Made by a program: the position numbers and the translations under genes
Assembly: GCF_048128805.1 (NCBI RefSeq)
Contig: NC_136003.1
Location: 20,852,840-20,916,839, forward strand
Length of the DNA stretch: 64,000 nucleotides
Direction of reading: 5' to 3'
Origin: Centroberyx gerrardi
Taxonomy: Eukaryota > Chordata > Actinopteri > Beryciformes > Berycidae
The notes under the pieces: generated by a model
Database searches by the model: none
What the model was told of the DNA's origin: nothing
The model's input: only the letters and a program-made list of their open reading frames with translations
Part shown: piece by piece, positions 61,101 to 64,000 of the stretch
Position numbering within the stretch: position 1 is the stretch's first letter
How the letters are laid out: each line of letters opens with the position of its first letter

Positions 61101-62658
61101 TCACTGTGTGTGTGCGTGTACATGCCTGCATGCATATGAGAGTATGTGTGTGTGTGTTAGCATGTGTACATGCCTCTCTGTGTGTGTGTGTGTTGTTCAT
61201 GTTGGCCTGCTTGAAAGAGTGTGTCCTCTGCTCTACTCAGTCACGTAGTCTGAGAGATTCCCTGGCAGGACCAGTGTTTGTGCCTGGGTCCGTTCCAACC
61301 AGCCAGCAGGCCTGGGATGACAGAGAGAGGCAGAGAGGTTAATGATTAGTCCCATGTTCCCTCTGCATTCCATGGGGTGACAAGGGGACATGGGATAAGG
61401 GACAGGAGAATGCAGTAGGCCGGGCTGTGGGGGACATCTATCAGTTGGAAGTACAGCACCGCAATAAAAGCTGTGAAGCTCAACCCTCAGCTCGCGGGAC
61501 GGAAAACAACCCATCTCCCTTTTTGTCATCGTTAAAAAGTTGCGCAACTTTTACCCACTGAACTTTCACCATCAAGCTGTGGGGTTTGTTTGCTTAAGTG
61601 GGCCGGACCTTGACCCACCTACGCCCGCTACGGAATTCTTTTAATTGGTGACTAACACGGAAATGATAGTGAAAATATAAGTAGAACAGTTGTTAATATA
61701 GGTTAGATAGACTAGAAATAAAGGTCACTGTTTTTCCATGGAACACTGCTGCATTGTTTTCTTCTTCCTCCACAGTGTTTATTGTCTTACTGTAAAACCT
61801 GCTTTTGACACACTGCAATTTTCTGCGTAATACACTCTCTAAATCCCTCTCTTCATTTATCCTTTATTCTGCACTGTCATGTCCCTCTCTCATGTCTGTC
61901 TTCTCCCTTTCTCCCTGCCCCTCTGGTGGAGGTAGCTATGTGCGGAATGCTAGATCCCCGGGGAATCTGGAAATCCTGTCAGCAGATGACTGACACTCGT
62001 AAAGCCTGCTCCCTCCTTGTGTTGCATCTATACCCCTCTCATACCAGTCTGACATGAGGCAGGAGAAGGGCACCTTTGTGCTAGCCCGCTGTACCAACTC
62101 TCCCTGTCTCTGTCTCTCTCTCTCTCTTTGATCCTTCACGCACAGACCACATGCTCTCAGACATTCATCAAACCATCTTTTGTTTCTTTCTGGCTAAGCT
62201 CCGCTCTCCTTCTCTGCCCCATCTCATTAGCCTCCATCCCATTCTTTGCGTGTGAGTTGAAGGCAGTGACCCCATACAGGCGGGGATTCTTCTGCGGAGA
62301 CTCCAGCATCACCTACCCCTACCTGGATAGAGAGGCCATCCCCGACGTTCTGCTCATTGCCGGGGGCATCGTCATCACTGGCCTTACGGTGAGACTCTCA
62401 AACTTATGGACGTGATGTTGGAGTATGGTTTCATGATAACTTCAAGTATTGGGACAGTGAGCATTTAGTATTTTTATTGGATTTTCAAAAAGGATATTGA
62501 ACATAAACATGACAACACGTTGTACAGCAAAACACAAGGTGTTACAGTTATGAATGGTCCATATAAGTAATGTATACTTATACTGTCTGTATACTAATGC
62601 ATACAGACAGTGCACACTTATCGAACTAACTCGCCCCCCTCCCCTTCAGATGTACAAA

Positions 62659-62715
<57 letters not shown>

Positions 62716-63493
62716 CTAGACAGTAGAGACATGGAGCTGCTTGACAGGGTAAGTCTACTATGACAAAACAGATGTCGAGGGGAGAGGTATGAGAAAGAGT
62801 TATCTTTTGTGAAGTAGCCTAAATCAGTACATAAATAGAAAATAAGAAGTTTAATACCTCGTCTATACAATGTCAATAAAGGGTTGCCAAGTCAAGGGAG
62901 CCATGAAACACAAAATATGATTTTAATAGCAAAACAGACACAGGTTCACTGTTTCAGTATGTATTCAGCTGTATAGTATGAGTGCTCTATAGCCTATTTC
63001 TCCTGTTTCCCTCTCAGATTGCGCTGGGCGAGTGTTACCGGGTACGTTTCCGGGGCGTACACTCGCGGGCCTTTGTGCGCAACCGCTATGTGTCGTGCCT
63101 GTACAAGGAGCTGGGCAGCTTCCTGTTTGGGTGCTGCGTGGGCCAGTCACTCACCAATATGGCCAAGCTAAGCGTGGGCCGCCTGCGACCCAACTTTCTG
63201 TCCGTCTGCAACATCACTTATGCGTCCATCAACTGTGTCCCGGGCAGCTACGTGTCCCAGGTCACCTGCAGGCAGCCCAAACACAAGATGGTGGAGGAGG
63301 CTAGGTCAGTGGTGTGTGTGTGTGTGCATGTTTGTGTTCAGAAATGATTTAGTTTGTTGACAAAGGGTGGGGCATAGTTTGATTCATGGAGTTAATGAGT
63401 AATCCTTGGCATCTTTTATTGATCTTCTCTTTCAGGAAGTCCTTTTTTTCAGGCCATGCTTCGTTTGCAATGTACACCATGCTCTATTTGGCA
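50568..63493 (+). CDS. Phospholipid phosphatase (LPP/PAP2 family), plpp3/plpp2-like; 3' end beyond window
   Basis: LPPs are six-helix membrane ecto-enzymes that dephosphorylate phosphatidate, lysophosphatidate and sphingosine-1-phosphate. Exons seen: 50568-50772, 62231-62388, 63018-63304, 63436-63493, with GT-AG sites and an open frame of 236 codons. Residues 1-54 form a long hydrophilic N-terminus. Helix 1 starts at about 57 (MLVGLDVLCLCIASIPFF). Then come YRRGFFCGDSSITYP, helix 2 and helix 3. Catalytic motif 1 (KX6RP) is KLSVGRLRP at 171-179, and motif 2 is SGH at 222-224. NIT at 186-188 is the usual glycosylation position between them. Motif 3 (SRX5HX3D) lies beyond the right edge. KSFFSGHASFAMYTMLYLA and GIVITGL resemble PLPP3, while chromosome 19-like neighbours would suggest PLPP2. 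A fish-specific fourth LPP is also possible, so no symbol is given. The ATG at 50568 is the first in its frame. Confidence 0.88.
51895..52498. mobile_element. hAT-like non-autonomous DNA transposon with 8-base target duplication
   Basis: The left end is caggggtcccaaactttttc. The right end, read in reverse, is cagtagttcccaagatgtgg. These are imperfect terminal inverted repeats of a common fish hAT-type element. The eight bases on the left (ccataaac) and right (taataaac) match at six positions, as expected for an aged hAT target-site duplication. No transposase frame lies inside. Confidence 0.65.
58034..58122 (+). repeat. Long GT microsatellite
   Basis: About 44 uninterrupted GT units, the longest microsatellite in the window. 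It directly follows a G/T-rich stretch. Confidence 0.97.
62389..63017 (+). other. Phosphatase gene intron 2 with CA microsatellite
   Basis: This 629-base intron holds a CA run (62660-62713, about 27 units). Nothing else is recognised. Confidence 0.7.
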
Positions 63494-63514
63494 GTAAGTA
63501 ACCACTACATTATG

Positions 63515-63570
<56 letters not shown>

Positions 63571-64000
63571 ACAATACATCTGTTATGTGACCTTCACATC
63601 CACCTGAGCTCGTGCTGGTGTAATTATTGGGTAGTGCGTTTACAAGGTTGAGGGAATACTACAGCTCTTACTTTCACTTCAGTTATTGGAGACAATACCA
63701 GGTATTCAATCCCAAGAGGCCAAGAATGCTGCTTGCCAAGATAAACTCACTGACTGCACATGCGCAAACGCACATCGAGACATGTGCTGTTACATGCATA
63801 CACACATGGTAATTGCGAGGGAGGAAGTCTTTGAGAACAGCAATTCTCAAAAGGCATCCTGCTTCAAACTGAAAGAGTTAGTGAGACCGAGAGAGACAGG
63901 GAGGAAGGGAACTGGGGGGAGTAGAGAATGAGGGAGAATGTTTTCCAGCGGGAACATGAATAGATGAAGAGACTACGCAGACAGAAGAGGCCTTGTTGTG
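63494..64000 (+). other. Phosphatase gene intron 4 (5' part)
   Basis: It starts with a gtaagt donor and contains a CA microsatellite (63518-63565). No exon is recognised up to the window edge, so the rest of the phosphatase lies to the right. Confidence 0.7.

Larger units (their letters stand above)
50773..62230 (+). other. Phosphatase gene intron 1 (11.5 kb)
   Basis: No additional exon is convincing. It carries a hAT-like element (51895-52498), GT/CA microsatellites (53832-53858, 54807-54831, 56888-56940, 57067-57105, 58034-58122), a G/T-rich stretch (57870-58122) and C-runs (58302-58320). The 196-codon frame at 55751-56341 is proline/serine-rich and not supported as a gene. Confidence 0.6.

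Overview
The window looks like nuclear DNA of a teleost fish, probably a spiny-rayed one (the group is a guess). It has intron-split vertebrate genes, dense CA/GT microsatellites, and SINE-like and MITE-like repeats of fish type. I see no prokaryotic operons, CRISPR arrays or phage genes. Most long open frames are chance reading through microsatellites and pyrimidine tracts; the real genes are the exon chains listed here.

Layout. (1) About 1-23000, plus strand: dynamin-2 (dnm2) from its second coding exon to the stop codon. The first coding exon, with the P-loop, lies left of the window. The gene shows the mutually exclusive exons 10a/10b, the 12-base GEIL microexon and, antisense in the intron inside the PH domain, a complete mir-199 hairpin. 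(2) 28314-31503, minus strand: tmed1, a p24 cargo receptor, convergent with dnm2. (3) 34994-38354, plus strand: tnfsf14 (LIGHT). (4) 43165-45772, minus strand: a second small TNF-superfamily ligand, tail-to-tail with tnfsf14, tentatively CD70/TNFSF9-like. (5) From 50568 to past the right edge, plus strand: a phospholipid phosphatase of the LPP/PLPP family with an 11.5 kb first intron; the window ends in intron 4.

The dnm2-tmed1 neighbourhood and the antisense mir-199 match human 19p13.2. TNFSF14 with a second TNF ligand recalls the human 19p13.3 cluster TNFSF9-CD70-TNFSF14. The genes do not form one pathway. Dynamin-2 cuts endocytic vesicles, TMED1 works in ER-Golgi traffic, the two TNF ligands are immune signals, and the phosphatase removes bioactive lipid phosphates.

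I found no clearly new biological system. The points most worth a second look are a GC-AG splice donor just upstream of the 10a/10b choice, the pyrimidine tracts at the regulated dnm2 exons, a one-residue deletion beside the membrane-inserting loop of the PH domain, the uncertain identity of the second TNF ligand and of the phosphatase, and several nested repeats, including a Ty3/gypsy-like leader fragment and a nearly perfect nested foldback element.
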